Below the pieces are notes generated by a model, which was given only the letters and a program-made list of their open reading frames with translations, was not told the DNA's origin and did no database searches. A stretch of 33,479 nucleotides of DNA from Chloroflexota bacterium. Its GTDB lineage: Bacteria; Chloroflexota; Anaerolineae; UBA7937; B3-Chlor. Position numbers and translations under genes: made by a program. Position 1 is the stretch's first letter, and every line of letters begins with the position of its first letter. Where the stretch lies: assembly GCA_030613785.1 (NCBI GenBank), contig JAUWLF010000042.1, forward strand, positions 1-33,479, in the 5' to 3' direction. Positions 1 through 8,042 of this stretch are shown here, in pieces.

Positions 1-2
1 TT

Positions 3-713
3 TGCCAGTCGTCAGGGGCCCATCCTGAAGCCACAAAGGCCCTACAGCGCCAGTTGAGAGATGTCCAGAGGCGGGACTATATGATAGAGGACGTGCCTTT
101 CTCACCTATTGATGAGATGGTTACTGCTCTGGGAAGAGGTAGCAGCATTATCCTGGAGTTTGGTCGCCACGACTCCCCGCTGGACTACATGTTGGTGGCT
201 AACATCGTCACTCGGCGTATCCGTACCCTGTACCGTCGGAAAATGCAGCGCTTCGAGGAAACCAGGGCCGAAGCCGACAGGCCACCGCAATTGATGATCA
301 CCTTGGAGGAGGCGCACAAGTTCCTCAATCCTAGTGCGGCCAGGCAGACGATCTTCGGCACTATCGCCCGCGAGATGCGCAAGTACAATGTCACGTTGAT
401 GGTGATAGATCAGCGACCCAGCGGCATAGACGCCGAGGTGATGTCTCAGTTGGGTACCCGGATCACGGGGTTGCTGACAGAAGACAGGGACATAGACGCT
501 GTTCTCACAGGAGTCGGCAGTCGCAGCTTCTTGCGCGGGTCGTTGGCCAGCCTGGATACCTGCCAACAGATGCTCCTCATGGGCCATGCGGTGCCCATGC
601 CTGTCATGGTTCAAACTCGCCCCTATGATGAACAGTTCTATCAGGACATACGGGGAAGCGACCAAGCGAAAGAGCTGCCTGACGTCTGCATCACAGACAT
701 ATGGGCAGAATAA
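3..713 (+). CDS. HerA/VirB4-like P-loop ATPase, C-terminal part (5' truncated by window)
   Basis: The reading frame is open from the first complete codon, so the gene starts outside the window; the TTG at 54 is only an internal codon. The visible ~236 residues match the C-terminal half of HerA/DUF87-type hexameric ATPases, which act as DNA translocases or helicases. MITLEEAHKFL is the Walker B strand with its catalytic Glu, followed by the sensor-like strand VMVIDQRPSGIDAEV and the QLGTRI segment typical of this family. The P-loop would lie upstream. The stop TAA at 711 faces the convergent permease gene, only 23 bp away. Whether it works with a NurA nuclease, in conjugation or in defence cannot be told without the upstream sequence. 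The family assignment is firm, the role is not. Confidence 0.75.
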   Translation, partial: CQSSGAHPEATKALQRQLRDVQRRDYMIEDVPFSPIDEMVTALGRGSSIILEFGRHDSPLDYMLVANIVTRRIRTLYRRKMQRFEETRAEADRPPQLMITLEEAHKFLNPSAARQTIFGTIAREMRKYNVTLMVIDQRPSGIDAEVMSQLGTRITGLLTEDRDIDAVLTGVGSRSFLRGSLASLDTCQQMLLMGHAVPMPVMVQTRPYDEQFYQDIRGSDQAKELPDVCITDIWAE

Positions 714-736
714 GGGTCAGGGGCTGGAGAGGTCTC

Positions 737-3028
737 TCATGCCTCAGCGGTGAGGAGCAGTCTCTGAATCCAGGACTTCACGGGGCCTTGATACCGCTTG
801 ACTATCATCACGGTTTTCGGACAGTCCCGAACGACCTGTTCAGGTAGCGCACCAAACAGTATGTGCTCGAAGAACCCTTCCTGTGTGGCTCCCAATACCA
901 CGAGGCTGGATTCCTCTGCGTGCCGCAATATCCCTTCCAAGATGGTGGGTGCGGACACGATCTTGGATTCGATGGGGTAGTCGTAGCGGGCTGTTTCCCG
1001 GGCCAAGATCCGTCTTCCCACTTCCACCAATCGGGGGTCGCCACTACGCGCGACGTAGAGGGCGATGATGTGGGGATGAATCCCGTTTACTATGTTGTAC
1101 TGGCGGGCTTGCGAGATAGCCAGTTCTATCGCGAGGGAGGAGTTCGGACCGCCGGCTGTGGGCACCAGGATCCTGTCGAGACTCACGCGCTTCCTGAACC
1201 GTATCATCGCCACGTCGCAAGGAGGGCTCTTGCTAACCGCATCAATCACGCTGCCGAAAGCTCTCCCCTCGCTGCTGGTACCGCCCGGCCAACCTAGCAG
1301 TATCAGGTTCGAGTCACGCTCCCGAGCAGTCTCAATGATGGCTTGACTGACATTGCGCCCAAAGCGGATCATGGTGTTCACTGGCACATCCAACGATTTG
1401 GCCTCAGCTATCACTATTTCAAGGATGGGCTTCCCTTGCTTCAGGAAGAAGCGCCCATCAGTGATGCTCAGTTGCGGCGGAACACGCACCACATGCAGAG
1501 CAAACACCTCGCCGTCTTTGTCCTTGGCTATTGGTGCCGCCAGCGTACCCAGGAGATGAGCCTGAAGTTCGTCGGCGACGGGGATGAGAATGGAGTATCT
1601 CTTGGTCGTGACTATCTCTTGATGGATGATCTTGACGGGTTCCTTCATCGGTTCCGCACGGGAGGCATAGGCCACATAGAATATCAACCCCGATACAATC
1701 CAGAGTCCGCCAACATACAACGCCTCAGGGCTCAGGCGGGAAAGGTACACGATGAGGACCAGTTGAGAAGCGATGCCCAAGATGGGTAGCAGTGGCATCA
1801 AGGGGATCTTGAAACCCCTATCCAAATCCGGTCGCAGATGGCGCAAACGGATGGCGGTTACGTTAACCATCATGAATAGGACCAGAAACATGATACCCGC
1901 AGCGCTGGCTATCGACTGGACCGGCAGAGTCACGACTATGAAAGCTACCAGGGCACCTGAGATGAATATGGCCCAGTGAGGTGTGCGTCGCCTGGCGTGT
2001 AGCTGACCGAACAAGGGTGGCAGGTTGCGATCACGACCCATGGCAAAGGAGACTCGTGAAGAGGAGTAGATGGTGGCGTTCAGTGCGGACATGGTGGACA
2101 TCAGGCCGGCCAGGGTCAATACAAAGGCTCCCAGGGGCATAAACTGGCGGGCCGCCTCGACAATGGCCGTCTCACCATATTGGGCAAGGAAATCCCAGGT
2201 GGTAATCCCAGCGATCACCGGCTGCACAGCTCCCAAAGCGACGAAAGCCACTCCGAGATAAATGAGGACTACCACCGCTATGCTGGCGAAGATGGCCAGT
2301 GGAAGGTTCCGCTTGGGTTCTCGTATCTCTTCACCACATTGAGAGATGACTTCATAACCCTGAAAGGCTATGGTTGTCAGGCCCGCCGCCATTACGACGC
2401 CGCCGAGGCCGGTGGGGAAGAAGGGCTGGAAGTTGGATACCCAGCCTCCTCGCTGCAACATGCTCCACAGCCCGAAGCCAATAAAAACGCCCAGGATTGC
2501 TATTTTCGCCAGAGTCACCAGATTGCCCACTTTGCCTGTCTCCGAGACGCCCTGGAAGTTGACATAGGCGAAGACAAAGATTATGGCTACCGCCAGCGTT
2601 ATGGCCAGAACTTCCGTCCCGACAGAGGCAGGGCAGAGCCCGACTCGGCAGAGCAGATGCGCGGCGTAGTGGCCGAAGGCCAGCGCATAGAGGCTGCACG
2701 CCACGGTGTGGCCAAACCAGTCTATCCAGCCGCTCAGGAAGCCGAACAGAGGGGAAAGCGCTTCCTTGACCCACACGTAACCCCCTCCAGCCGAAGGGAA
2801 AGCGGATCCTAATTCGGCGTACGAAGCGGCAGTAAAGCAGGTTACGATGGCGTTTAAGAGGAAGGCGAGGAGCAAGGCTGGGCCCGCGACACCGGCAGCG
2901 ATACCTGTCAGAACGAAGATGCCCGCCCCGATCATAGCTCCGACGCCGATCATCGTGGCGTCGAAGCCACTCAGCGTGCGGGCCAGGGCTACCGATTCTC
3001 GCTTATTGCCGCCAGCAGCCTGGGCCAT
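737..3028 (-). CDS. APC-family amino acid permease with two C-terminal UspA domains
   Basis: The 763-aa protein starts at ATG 3028, 7 bp after the mtnP stop; the frame stays open further upstream but that part overlaps mtnP and is not protein-like. Residues ~20-470 form about 12 hydrophobic segments beginning with GVGAMIGAGIFVLTG, the TM1 hallmark of the amino acid/polyamine/organocation superfamily, cationic amino acid transporter branch. Residues ~476-615 and ~616-745 are two universal stress protein (UspA) folds; the second keeps a recognisable nucleotide-loop region (VVLGATQEGFFEHILFGAL). Permease-USP fusions are known, and the USP pair is thought to be a cytoplasmic regulatory module, possibly sensing ATP. 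Co-transcription with MTA phosphorylase hints at amino acid or methionine/polyamine economy, but the substrate cannot be read from sequence. Confidence 0.88.
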   Translation of the reverse strand: MAQAAGGNKRESVALARTLSGFDATMIGVGAMIGAGIFVLTGIAAGVAGPALLLAFLLNAIVTCFTAASYAELGSAFPSAGGGYVWVKEALSPLFGFLSGWIDWFGHTVACSLYALAFGHYAAHLLCRVGLCPASVGTEVLAITLAVAIIFVFAYVNFQGVSETGKVGNLVTLAKIAILGVFIGFGLWSMLQRGGWVSNFQPFFPTGLGGVVMAAGLTTIAFQGYEVISQCGEEIREPKRNLPLAIFASIAVVVLIYLGVAFVALGAVQPVIAGITTWDFLAQYGETAIVEAARQFMPLGAFVLTLAGLMSTMSALNATIYSSSRVSFAMGRDRNLPPLFGQLHARRRTPHWAIFISGALVAFIVVTLPVQSIASAAGIMFLVLFMMVNVTAIRLRHLRPDLDRGFKIPLMPLLPILGIASQLVLIVYLSRLSPEALYVGGLWIVSGLIFYVAYASRAEPMKEPVKIIHQEIVTTKRYSILIPVADELQAHLLGTLAAPIAKDKDGEVFALHVVRVPPQLSITDGRFFLKQGKPILEIVIAEAKSLDVPVNTMIRFGRNVSQAIIETARERDSNLILLGWPGGTSSEGRAFGSVIDAVSKSPPCDVAMIRFRKRVSLDRILVPTAGGPNSSLAIELAISQARQYNIVNGIHPHIIALYVARSGDPRLVEVGRRILARETARYDYPIESKIVSAPTILEGILRHAEESSLVVLGATQEGFFEHILFGALPEQVVRDCPKTVMIVKRYQGPVKSWIQRLLLTAEA

Positions 3029-3035
3029 GGGATCG

Positions 3036-3899
3036 CTAGTCCAAGTACTTCCCGAGCAGCAGGTTGAGCTCCTGCTTGACACGTCCGGGTATGCGATCCC
3101 TTGCTGTCTGGATAGCCACGGAGAGCGCCGTGGCACAGTCGCAATCGCGCACAGGAGGGATAAGTGGTAGAGCTCCCTTGATGGTGCTCTTGGCTGCCTC
3201 CACGTTCTTCTGCACCCTTTGAACCACCATCTCAGCGGTGACAGGTGCTTCTGTCTCATGCCAGACGTCGTAGTCGGTAGACAACGCGATGCTGGCGTAG
3301 CAAATCTCAGCTTCTCGAGCCAACACGGCCTCTGGCATCACAGTCATGCCGATGACATCAACGTCCCACAGCCGGTGCATCTTTGACTCGGCCTTGGTGG
3401 AGAACCGCGGACCTTCTATGCAGACATAGGTGCCGCCCATGTGCACGTTGGCGCCTGTTGTCCTTGCAGCCTCGTAGAGGACACCGCTCAGATCTGGGCA
3501 GAACGGCTCTGCAAACGAAACGTGGACGGCCAGACCGTTGCCAAAGAAGGTACTCTGGCGTCCCTTGGTTCGATCAATGATCTGGTCGGGGATCACGATA
3601 TCCAAAGGGGCAATCTCCTGTTTCATGCTACCACAAGCGTTGACGGAGATTATCCACTCTGCACCTAGCGACTTCAGAGCGTAGATATTGGCTCGCACGT
3701 TCACTTCGCCAGGAAGGATACGGTGCCCCCGGCCGTGCCGAGGAAGAAACGCCACTCGTCTTCCTTGCAGCGTTCCCACAACTATTGTGTCACTGGGTTT
3801 GCCGAACGGCGTGGAGATATTGGATTCCTCAATATCCGTCAGGCCCTCGATCTCATACAGCCCACTGCCACCAATAACGCCGATGGCCGCCTCTGTCAT
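3036..3899 (-). CDS. mtnP: S-methyl-5'-thioadenosine phosphorylase
   Basis: The 287-aa cytosolic enzyme phosphorolyses 5'-methylthioadenosine to adenine and 5-methylthioribose-1-phosphate, recycling the by-product of polyamine or ethylene-type synthesis into methionine salvage. Visible motifs are the N-terminal phosphate loop IGGSGLY, RHGRGHRILPGEVN, VNACGS, GGTYVCIEGPRFSTKAES and GMTVMPEAVLAREAEICYAS...TDYDVW, all typical of the MTAP branch of the PNP/MTAP family. The length is normal. ATG 3899 is chosen because GGAGGAG lies 7 nt upstream and the protein begins as family members do; the open frame upstream to 4181 has no homology. It is the first gene of an operon with the permease downstream and has its own promoter at 3967-3995. 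No other methionine-salvage gene is in the window. A related purine nucleoside phosphorylase specificity is possible but less likely. Confidence 0.93.
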   Translation of the reverse strand: MTEAAIGVIGGSGLYEIEGLTDIEESNISTPFGKPSDTIVVGTLQGRRVAFLPRHGRGHRILPGEVNVRANIYALKSLGAEWIISVNACGSMKQEIAPLDIVIPDQIIDRTKGRQSTFFGNGLAVHVSFAEPFCPDLSGVLYEAARTTGANVHMGGTYVCIEGPRFSTKAESKMHRLWDVDVIGMTVMPEAVLAREAEICYASIALSTDYDVWHETEAPVTAEMVVQRVQKNVEAAKSTIKGALPLIPPVRDCDCATALSVAIQTARDRIPGRVKQELNLLLGKYLD

Positions 3900-3966
3900 C
3901 TCGGCACTCCTCCTTGTTTGTGGTGCTGGGACTAAGGTGGATCTTTGTGGATCAGATACGGCAGCA

Positions 3967-3995
3967 AGTCTAGCATAGGGTCTGACTGTTGTCAA
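3967..3995 (-). promoter_or_regulatory. sigma-70 promoter for mtnP-permease operon
   Basis: On the minus strand TTGACA (3990-3995) and TAGACT (3967-3972) are separated by 17 bp. The -10 box is preceded by TGC, an extended -10. It lies ~70 bp upstream of the mtnP start. Confidence 0.75.
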
Positions 3996-4020
3996 ACTGC
4001 GAGTGGGTGCTTCATTCCAA

Positions 4021-4049
4021 TTGCTGACACACAGTGGATGTGCTAGAAT
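4021..4049 (+). promoter_or_regulatory. sigma-70 extended -10 promoter, divergent from mtnP
   Basis: TTGCTG (4021-4026), 17 bp, then TAGAAT (4044-4049) preceded by TGC, 28 bp before the start of the small membrane protein gene. It is divergent from the mtnP promoter 25 bp away, so the two may share regulation. Confidence 0.65.
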
Positions 4050-4076
4050 GAGACACCTGAGAAAGGAGGGACCAAC

Positions 4077-4277
4077 ATGGGAGGAAGCAAGACCATACCT
4101 ACAGTAGTGCTTGGAATCGGTATACTGATCCTCCTGGGGTCCGCGCTGGCGGACATCGTGGGTGTGGGAGGGCACCCGCACGTCTTCGGCTACAAACAGA
4201 TGGCGGGGACTGTAGTGGGCGCGATAATAGCCGTTGTGGGAGCGCTACTCTATTGGTGGACCGGCAGAGAGGTGTAG
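4077..4277 (+). CDS. small two-TM membrane protein, function unknown
   Basis: The 66-aa protein starts at ATG 4077, preceded by a strong AAGGAGGG site 6 nt upstream and a promoter at 4021-4049, which makes it a real gene despite its size. It has two hydrophobic helices, residues ~8-27 (VVLGIGILILLGSALADIVG) and ~43-62 (MAGTVVGAIIAVVGALLYWW), joined by a short polar loop containing GGHPHVFGYKQ. The C-terminus is the charged GREV. I do not recognise a named family; such two-helix proteins are common small membrane proteins in Chloroflexota and other phyla. It precedes murF-alr by 58 bp in the same direction and probably shares its transcript. Confidence 0.7.
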   Translation: MGGSKTIPTVVLGIGILILLGSALADIVGVGGHPHVFGYKQMAGTVVGAIIAVVGALLYWWTGREV

Positions 4278-4335
4278 TTGTGCCAGCCAAGGCCGCTGCT
4301 TCTTGACGAGAAGCGCGCCAGGCACCAGAGAATCA

Positions 4336-6900
4336 ATGATCTATCTGAAGGACGTCCTGGAATCGACGGGGGGCAGGGTCTGCGGACAGGTCTTTGCCGA
4401 GGAATTCACCGACTTTTGCTACGATTCCCGCAACTTGAAGCCAGGCGAGCTGTTCCTGGCAGTGAAGACCGACAAGGCCGACGGCCATGACTACATCCAA
4501 GAGGCATGCCTCGATGGGGCTGCCGGTGTCCTTTGTCAGAGGGAGATCGATGTCTCTGACTATGAGGTGACCCTGGTTCAAGTCTCCGATACTCAACAGG
4601 CTCTGACTCAGTGGGGGCGGTATGTCTTGGGAAAGCTCGGTACTGAGGTGATCGGAGTCACTGGGAGCACCGGCAAGACCAGCACCAAGGAGGCAATCGC
4701 TGCTGTACTGGGGACAGGCTTCGCGGTGTTCAAGAACTTCGGGAACTACAATGGTCGTTACGGCCTCCCGATCGCCCTCGGTCGGCTGTCTCAGCAGCAT
4801 CAGAAGGCGGTGCTGGAGATGGCCTGCGACAGCTTCGGAGAGTTAGGAGACCTCAGCCGCATGACATCGCCGCACGTCGGTGTCGTGACAGCGGTGAACC
4901 ATACTCATCTGGAGTACTTTGGCAGTTTGGATAACATCGCTCAAGAGCAGGGTAGCCTGGTCGCACTTCTGCCCAGAGGCGGCTACGCCATTCTCAACTA
5001 TGACGATCCGTATGTACGGGCTATGGCCGGTAGAACTGCCGCGCAGGTTATGACTTATGGTACTGATTCTCGGGCAGATGTGTGGGCCTCAGCGATCGAA
5101 ACTACGGCCAAGGGCATCCGATTCCAGGTGCATCATCGGGCAGTTGAATACGAGTGCCAGATACTCCTCCTGGGCAGGCATAGCGTCTACACGGCCTTGG
5201 CGGCCATAGCGGCAGGCCTTGTCTATGACTTGAGGTGGACCGACATCCTCGCGGCACTGAGCGGGCTCTCACCCGTGAGAGGTCGATTGAACCTACTGCC
5301 GGGGGTCAGTGGGAGTCTTGTGCTGGATGATAGTTTCAGTGCGAGCCCTGCCTCCACGTTGGCGGCCCTAGATGTACTTGCTGAACTCGAAGGGAAGAAG
5401 AAGATCGCTATCCTGGGCGATCTGTTGCGGTTGGGCACGTATGAGGGGGAGGGACACCGTCAGGTGGGTCGTCGAGCGGCGCAAGTCGTCGATTTCTTGG
5501 TAACCAAGGGCGACAAAGCCCGTCTCATCGCCACTGAGGCTCAGAAGTCAGGTCTGGCGAGGGAGAGAGTTCTGATTACCCATACCACAGAGGATGCCGT
5601 GCGCGGTGTCTTGAACGTGATAGACTCCGGAGACGTGGTGTTGGCTAAAGGGGCTGTGGAATCGCGGATGGAGCTGGTGGTGGAGAACCTGCTGGCAGAA
5701 CCATCTGCCTCGGAATCGGTGCTGGTCCGTCAGAGCCCTGCCTGGAAGCAGATCTATATCATACGACCCGACAGACCTACTTGGGTCGAGATAGACTTGA
5801 GCGCGATAGCCAATAACGTACGGCGACTGAAGAGAATCGTGGGGGAGCCGGTGGGAATCATCGCCACGCTCAAAGCCGACGCCTACGGGCATGGAGCAAT
5901 CAAAGTGGCTCGTACCGTGCTGCGCAACGGTGCCGACATGCTGGGCGTGGCCTGCTTGAGTGAGGCGGTGACTCTGCGCAGGGCGGACCTCGGTGCTCCT
6001 ATTCTCATTCTGGGCTACACACCAGCATGGCAGGCCAGAGAAGCCGTTCTCAACGAAGTGAGGGTCACGGTGTTCTCCCTGGATGTGACCAGGGCGTTGT
6101 CACGGGCCGCCGAGGATCTGAACTCCGAGGTCCGCGTACACGTCAAGGTGGACACCGGCATGGGCAGACTTGGTCTCTTGCCTGATCAGGTTCTGTCGTT
6201 CATGCGGGAGATCGGGGATCTGCCTGGCGTCATCATCGAAGGGATATTCACTCACCTGGCCATCGCTGACATGCCTGACGCTCAGGACATGCCAGGCTGG
6301 GGACGAAAGTACACCCTGGATCAAATGAAGTCGTTCCGAGACGTCCTGCAGGAATTGAAGGACAACGGTATTCGTGCCCCCTTGGTGCACGCAGCCAATA
6401 GTGCGGCAATCTTCGCTTTCCCCGAGTCTCATTTCAATTCGGTGCGGCCGGGCATTGCCATTTTCGGTCTAGATCCCTCTTCGCAGGTGCCTTGTCCTGC
6501 GGGCTTCGAGCCCGCCCTGTCCTTCAAGACCCAGGTAGCTCAAGTGAAGGAGTTGCCTCCAGGGAGCTACGTCAGCTATGCGTGCACCCATCGCACCGCG
6601 GGTCGTGCTCGTGTTGCTGTCATTCCGGTCGGCTACGCCGATGGCTTCCGGCGGGGCCCGCAGAATTGGGGAGAGGTGCTGGGCCGAGGACGGAGAGCCA
6701 CCGTGGTCGGACGGGTCTGCATGGACCAAAGCGTGATTGACGTCACTGACATACCCGACGTGAGACAGGGTGATGAGGTTGTGCTCCTTGGCGATCAGGG
6801 CGGTGATAGAATCACAGTTGGTGAAGTCGCCCAGCGGCTCGGTACCATCAATTACGAGGTCGTCTCTGAGATACTCGCGCGAGTTCCGAGGGTAAGCTGA
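4336..6900 (+). CDS. murF-alr: MurF-alanine racemase fusion (bifunctional D-Ala supply/addition, divergent MurF half)
   Basis: The 854-aa protein has residues ~1-460 resembling MurF, the ligase that adds D-Ala-D-Ala to UDP-MurNAc-tripeptide, and residues ~475-854 resembling alanine racemase. MurF signs are the P-loop GVTGSTGKTST (107-117), NFGNYNGRYGLPIAL, HLEYFGS, DDSFSASP (331-338) and ILGDLLRLG. The position of the carbamylated lysine (K-G-E-[IL] in MurF) is Gln205 in EQGSLV, and the usual DDSYNASP is DDSFSASP. The Alr half looks intact: PLP lysine Lys513 in LKADAYGHG, VDTGMGRLG, catalytic-type Tyr748 in SYACTH, GYADG and CMDQ. ATG 4336 is chosen although its Shine-Dalgarno is weak, because MIYLKDVL matches MurF N-termini and the upstream frame does not. 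Fusions of this kind are known, notably in Bacteroidota. No other mur gene is nearby. Confidence 0.88.
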   Translation: MIYLKDVLESTGGRVCGQVFAEEFTDFCYDSRNLKPGELFLAVKTDKADGHDYIQEACLDGAAGVLCQREIDVSDYEVTLVQVSDTQQALTQWGRYVLGKLGTEVIGVTGSTGKTSTKEAIAAVLGTGFAVFKNFGNYNGRYGLPIALGRLSQQHQKAVLEMACDSFGELGDLSRMTSPHVGVVTAVNHTHLEYFGSLDNIAQEQGSLVALLPRGGYAILNYDDPYVRAMAGRTAAQVMTYGTDSRADVWASAIETTAKGIRFQVHHRAVEYECQILLLGRHSVYTALAAIAAGLVYDLRWTDILAALSGLSPVRGRLNLLPGVSGSLVLDDSFSASPASTLAALDVLAELEGKKKIAILGDLLRLGTYEGEGHRQVGRRAAQVVDFLVTKGDKARLIATEAQKSGLARERVLITHTTEDAVRGVLNVIDSGDVVLAKGAVESRMELVVENLLAEPSASESVLVRQSPAWKQIYIIRPDRPTWVEIDLSAIANNVRRLKRIVGEPVGIIATLKADAYGHGAIKVARTVLRNGADMLGVACLSEAVTLRRADLGAPILILGYTPAWQAREAVLNEVRVTVFSLDVTRALSRAAEDLNSEVRVHVKVDTGMGRLGLLPDQVLSFMREIGDLPGVIIEGIFTHLAIADMPDAQDMPGWGRKYTLDQMKSFRDVLQELKDNGIRAPLVHAANSAAIFAFPESHFNSVRPGIAIFGLDPSSQVPCPAGFEPALSFKTQVAQVKELPPGSYVSYACTHRTAGRARVAVIPVGYADGFRRGPQNWGEVLGRGRRATVVGRVCMDQSVIDVTDIPDVRQGDEVVLLGDQGGDRITVGEVAQRLGTINYEVVSEILARVPRVS

Positions 6901-6941
6901 ACCTTGATTGCGACCTAGGCGCTCAAGAATCCCATGGGAGC

Positions 6942-6970
6942 TTGACACATCGTTCGGTTGAGTGTATACT
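6942..6970 (+). promoter_or_regulatory. strong sigma-70 promoter for the winged-helix gene
   Basis: TTGACA (6942-6947), 17 bp, TATACT (6965-6970). Transcription would begin near 6977, leaving a leader of about 195 nt before the ATG at 7173. Confidence 0.78.
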
Positions 6971-7078
6971 TCTGCTTGGTTGTATGGGTTCCATCCTCAC
7001 GCAATTCAGGTTGTCTGTTACGGCCTCTCACCAGCAGAGTTGCTCTCTTGGGCAGGCACAAGCACAATTGAGTGAAGT

Positions 7079-7098
7079 AACCCCTCTAGGACGGGGTT
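7079..7098 (+). promoter_or_regulatory. leader hairpin upstream of winged-helix gene
   Basis: AACCCC (7079-7084) and GGGGTT (7093-7098) form a 6-bp stem with an 8-nt loop in the predicted long leader. Only TTT follows, so it is a weak terminator at best. It could be an attenuator or an mRNA-stabilising stem. Confidence 0.35.
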
Positions 7099-7172
7099 TG
7101 GCGACCATCAGTACATCACTGGTTCTATCCTGTCTGCGTTCGTGTTAGCTTGGGTGAGGGGGCGACAAAGCA

Positions 7173-7532
7173 ATGGCGAGAAGAAGAAAGGCTTCGTCGA
7201 CCAGGCGCAGGAAATCGTCCAGGCAGCTCAAGGCCGCTGATGTGGTCCTAGACCCCGACGAGCGGTGTGTGATCAAGAATGGCGTGGAGACTCATTTGAC
7301 GCACAAGGAGTGCGCGCTCCTTTGGATACTGATGAGGAACGGTGGCAAGGTGCTGACTCGCAAACGGCTGATGAAGGAGGTCTGGGAGACTGACTACTTG
7401 GGGGATACGAGGACACTGGATGTTCACGTCTGCATGGTTAGGAGGAAGATAGAAGACGAACCCAGTAAGCCGGTCCTGCTGAGGACCGTGCGAGGAGTAG
7501 GCTATCGATTTGACGCTACGAGCGAGGGGTGA
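7173..7532 (+). CDS. stand-alone OmpR/PhoB-type winged-helix DNA-binding protein
   Basis: The 119-aa protein starts at ATG 7173 with a GAGGGGGC site upstream. Residues ~1-20 are Arg/Lys/Ser-rich (MARRRKASSTRRRKSSR). Residues ~22-116 form a Trans_reg_C winged helix: the N-terminal beta strands (VVLDPDERCVIKNG), LTHKECALLWILMRNGGKVLTRKRLM, the recognition-helix region GDTRTLDVHVCMVRRKIE and the wing TVRGVGYRF. There is no receiver domain or phospho-acceptor Asp and no histidine kinase nearby, so control must come from elsewhere (expression level, oligomerisation or an unlinked partner). Such single-domain forms are common in Chloroflexota. It is monocistronic, with its own promoter (6942) and terminator (7586). 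Targets are unknown. Confidence 0.85.
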   Translation: MARRRKASSTRRRKSSRQLKAADVVLDPDERCVIKNGVETHLTHKECALLWILMRNGGKVLTRKRLMKEVWETDYLGDTRTLDVHVCMVRRKIEDEPSKPVLLRTVRGVGYRFDATSEG

Positions 7533-7585
7533 GAGGACCGAGATGAAGGAGCACGTTTGCGTCAGAAGATGAGAGATTGTCATTC

Positions 7586-7609
7586 GCGCCCGCTGAGTTG
7601 GGCGCTTTT
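7586..7609 (+). terminator. rho-independent terminator after winged-helix gene
   Basis: GCGCCC (7586-7591), 8-nt loop, GGGCGC (7600-7605), then TTTT. It lies 54 bp after the stop codon. Confidence 0.85.
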
Positions 7610-7654
7610 CGTTTCCGTCAAGAACGAAGACTGTCTTCTCTGCCAATTCCGACT

Positions 7655-7808
7655 TGATCGAAGGAGATCGTGGGCGATGGTGTAGCGCTGGATTTGGTTG
7701 GTGCCCACTTCGATCTGGAGAGGTTTGGCATCGGCTGCGGATTCCTTGACAGGGTATTCCTTAGTGTTCCCGCAGCCTCGGAAGATTTGGTTGCCAGCCT
7801 CGTTGTTG
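7655..7808 (-). pseudogene. decayed 3' end of an acyl-CoA dehydrogenase gene
   Basis: This stretch aligns without large gaps to the 3' end of the intact acyl-CoA dehydrogenase gene at 10276. For example 7658-7708 matches 10279-10329 at 45 of 51 positions. In the matching minus frame the peptide reads NTKEYPVKESAADAKPLQI then GTNQIQRYTIAHDLLR, against IKEYPVEKYMRDAKAFQI and GTNEIQRHIIAQGLLR in the intact protein. The homologous stop is lost (TGA to TCA) and everything upstream of the last ~50 codons is missing. It abuts a thiolase 3' end at about 7808, which dates the deletion to before most of the point decay. Confidence 0.88.
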
Positions 7809-8042
7809 ATGGAGAGATCACCATGAATCGAAGGATTCCCATCCGCACCATGGGGGACCTGAAGGGCACTGACCATCCGGCACCTCCGGCGACGTATAGC
7901 ACGTTGTAGAACTCGTACAGCAGTTGCGGGGAGATGCGGGTGCGAACCAACCCGTGGCTCACCCGCGGATGGCTCTGATGGCTCTAGTGATTGTGGAGGT
8001 GGGGCGGCCGTCGTCACGCACATGATCGACTCACGTCGCTAA
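7808..8042 (+). pseudogene. decayed 3' end of a thiolase-like gene
   Basis: This stretch aligns to the last ~228 bp of the intact thiolase-like gene (15601-15828): 7808-7867 matches 15601-15660 at 48 of 60 positions, and 7915-7940 is identical to 15709-15734 over 26 nt. The end corresponds too: VVTHMIDSRR and a stop at 8040-8042, against TVTHILKSSR and stop. A small net insertion near 7900 shifts the frame and an in-frame TAG occurs at 7906. There is no promoter, start or N-terminal two-thirds. At the active-site position where the intact gene has Tyr332 (GYP), the fossil reads DHP with a histidine. Confidence 0.88.

Noticed and set aside
3029..3259. 77-codon N-terminal extension of the permease frame
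   Set aside because: It overlaps mtnP, is not hydrophobic or conserved-looking, and ATG 3028 gives the normal start of the family.
3900..4181. 94-codon N-terminal extension of the mtnP frame
   Set aside because: It runs across the mtnP promoter and the divergent small gene; ATG 3899 has a proper ribosome site.
6942..7148. Small frame upstream of the winged-helix gene
   Set aside because: Its start codon coincides with the promoter -35 box region, so it could not be translated from that transcript.
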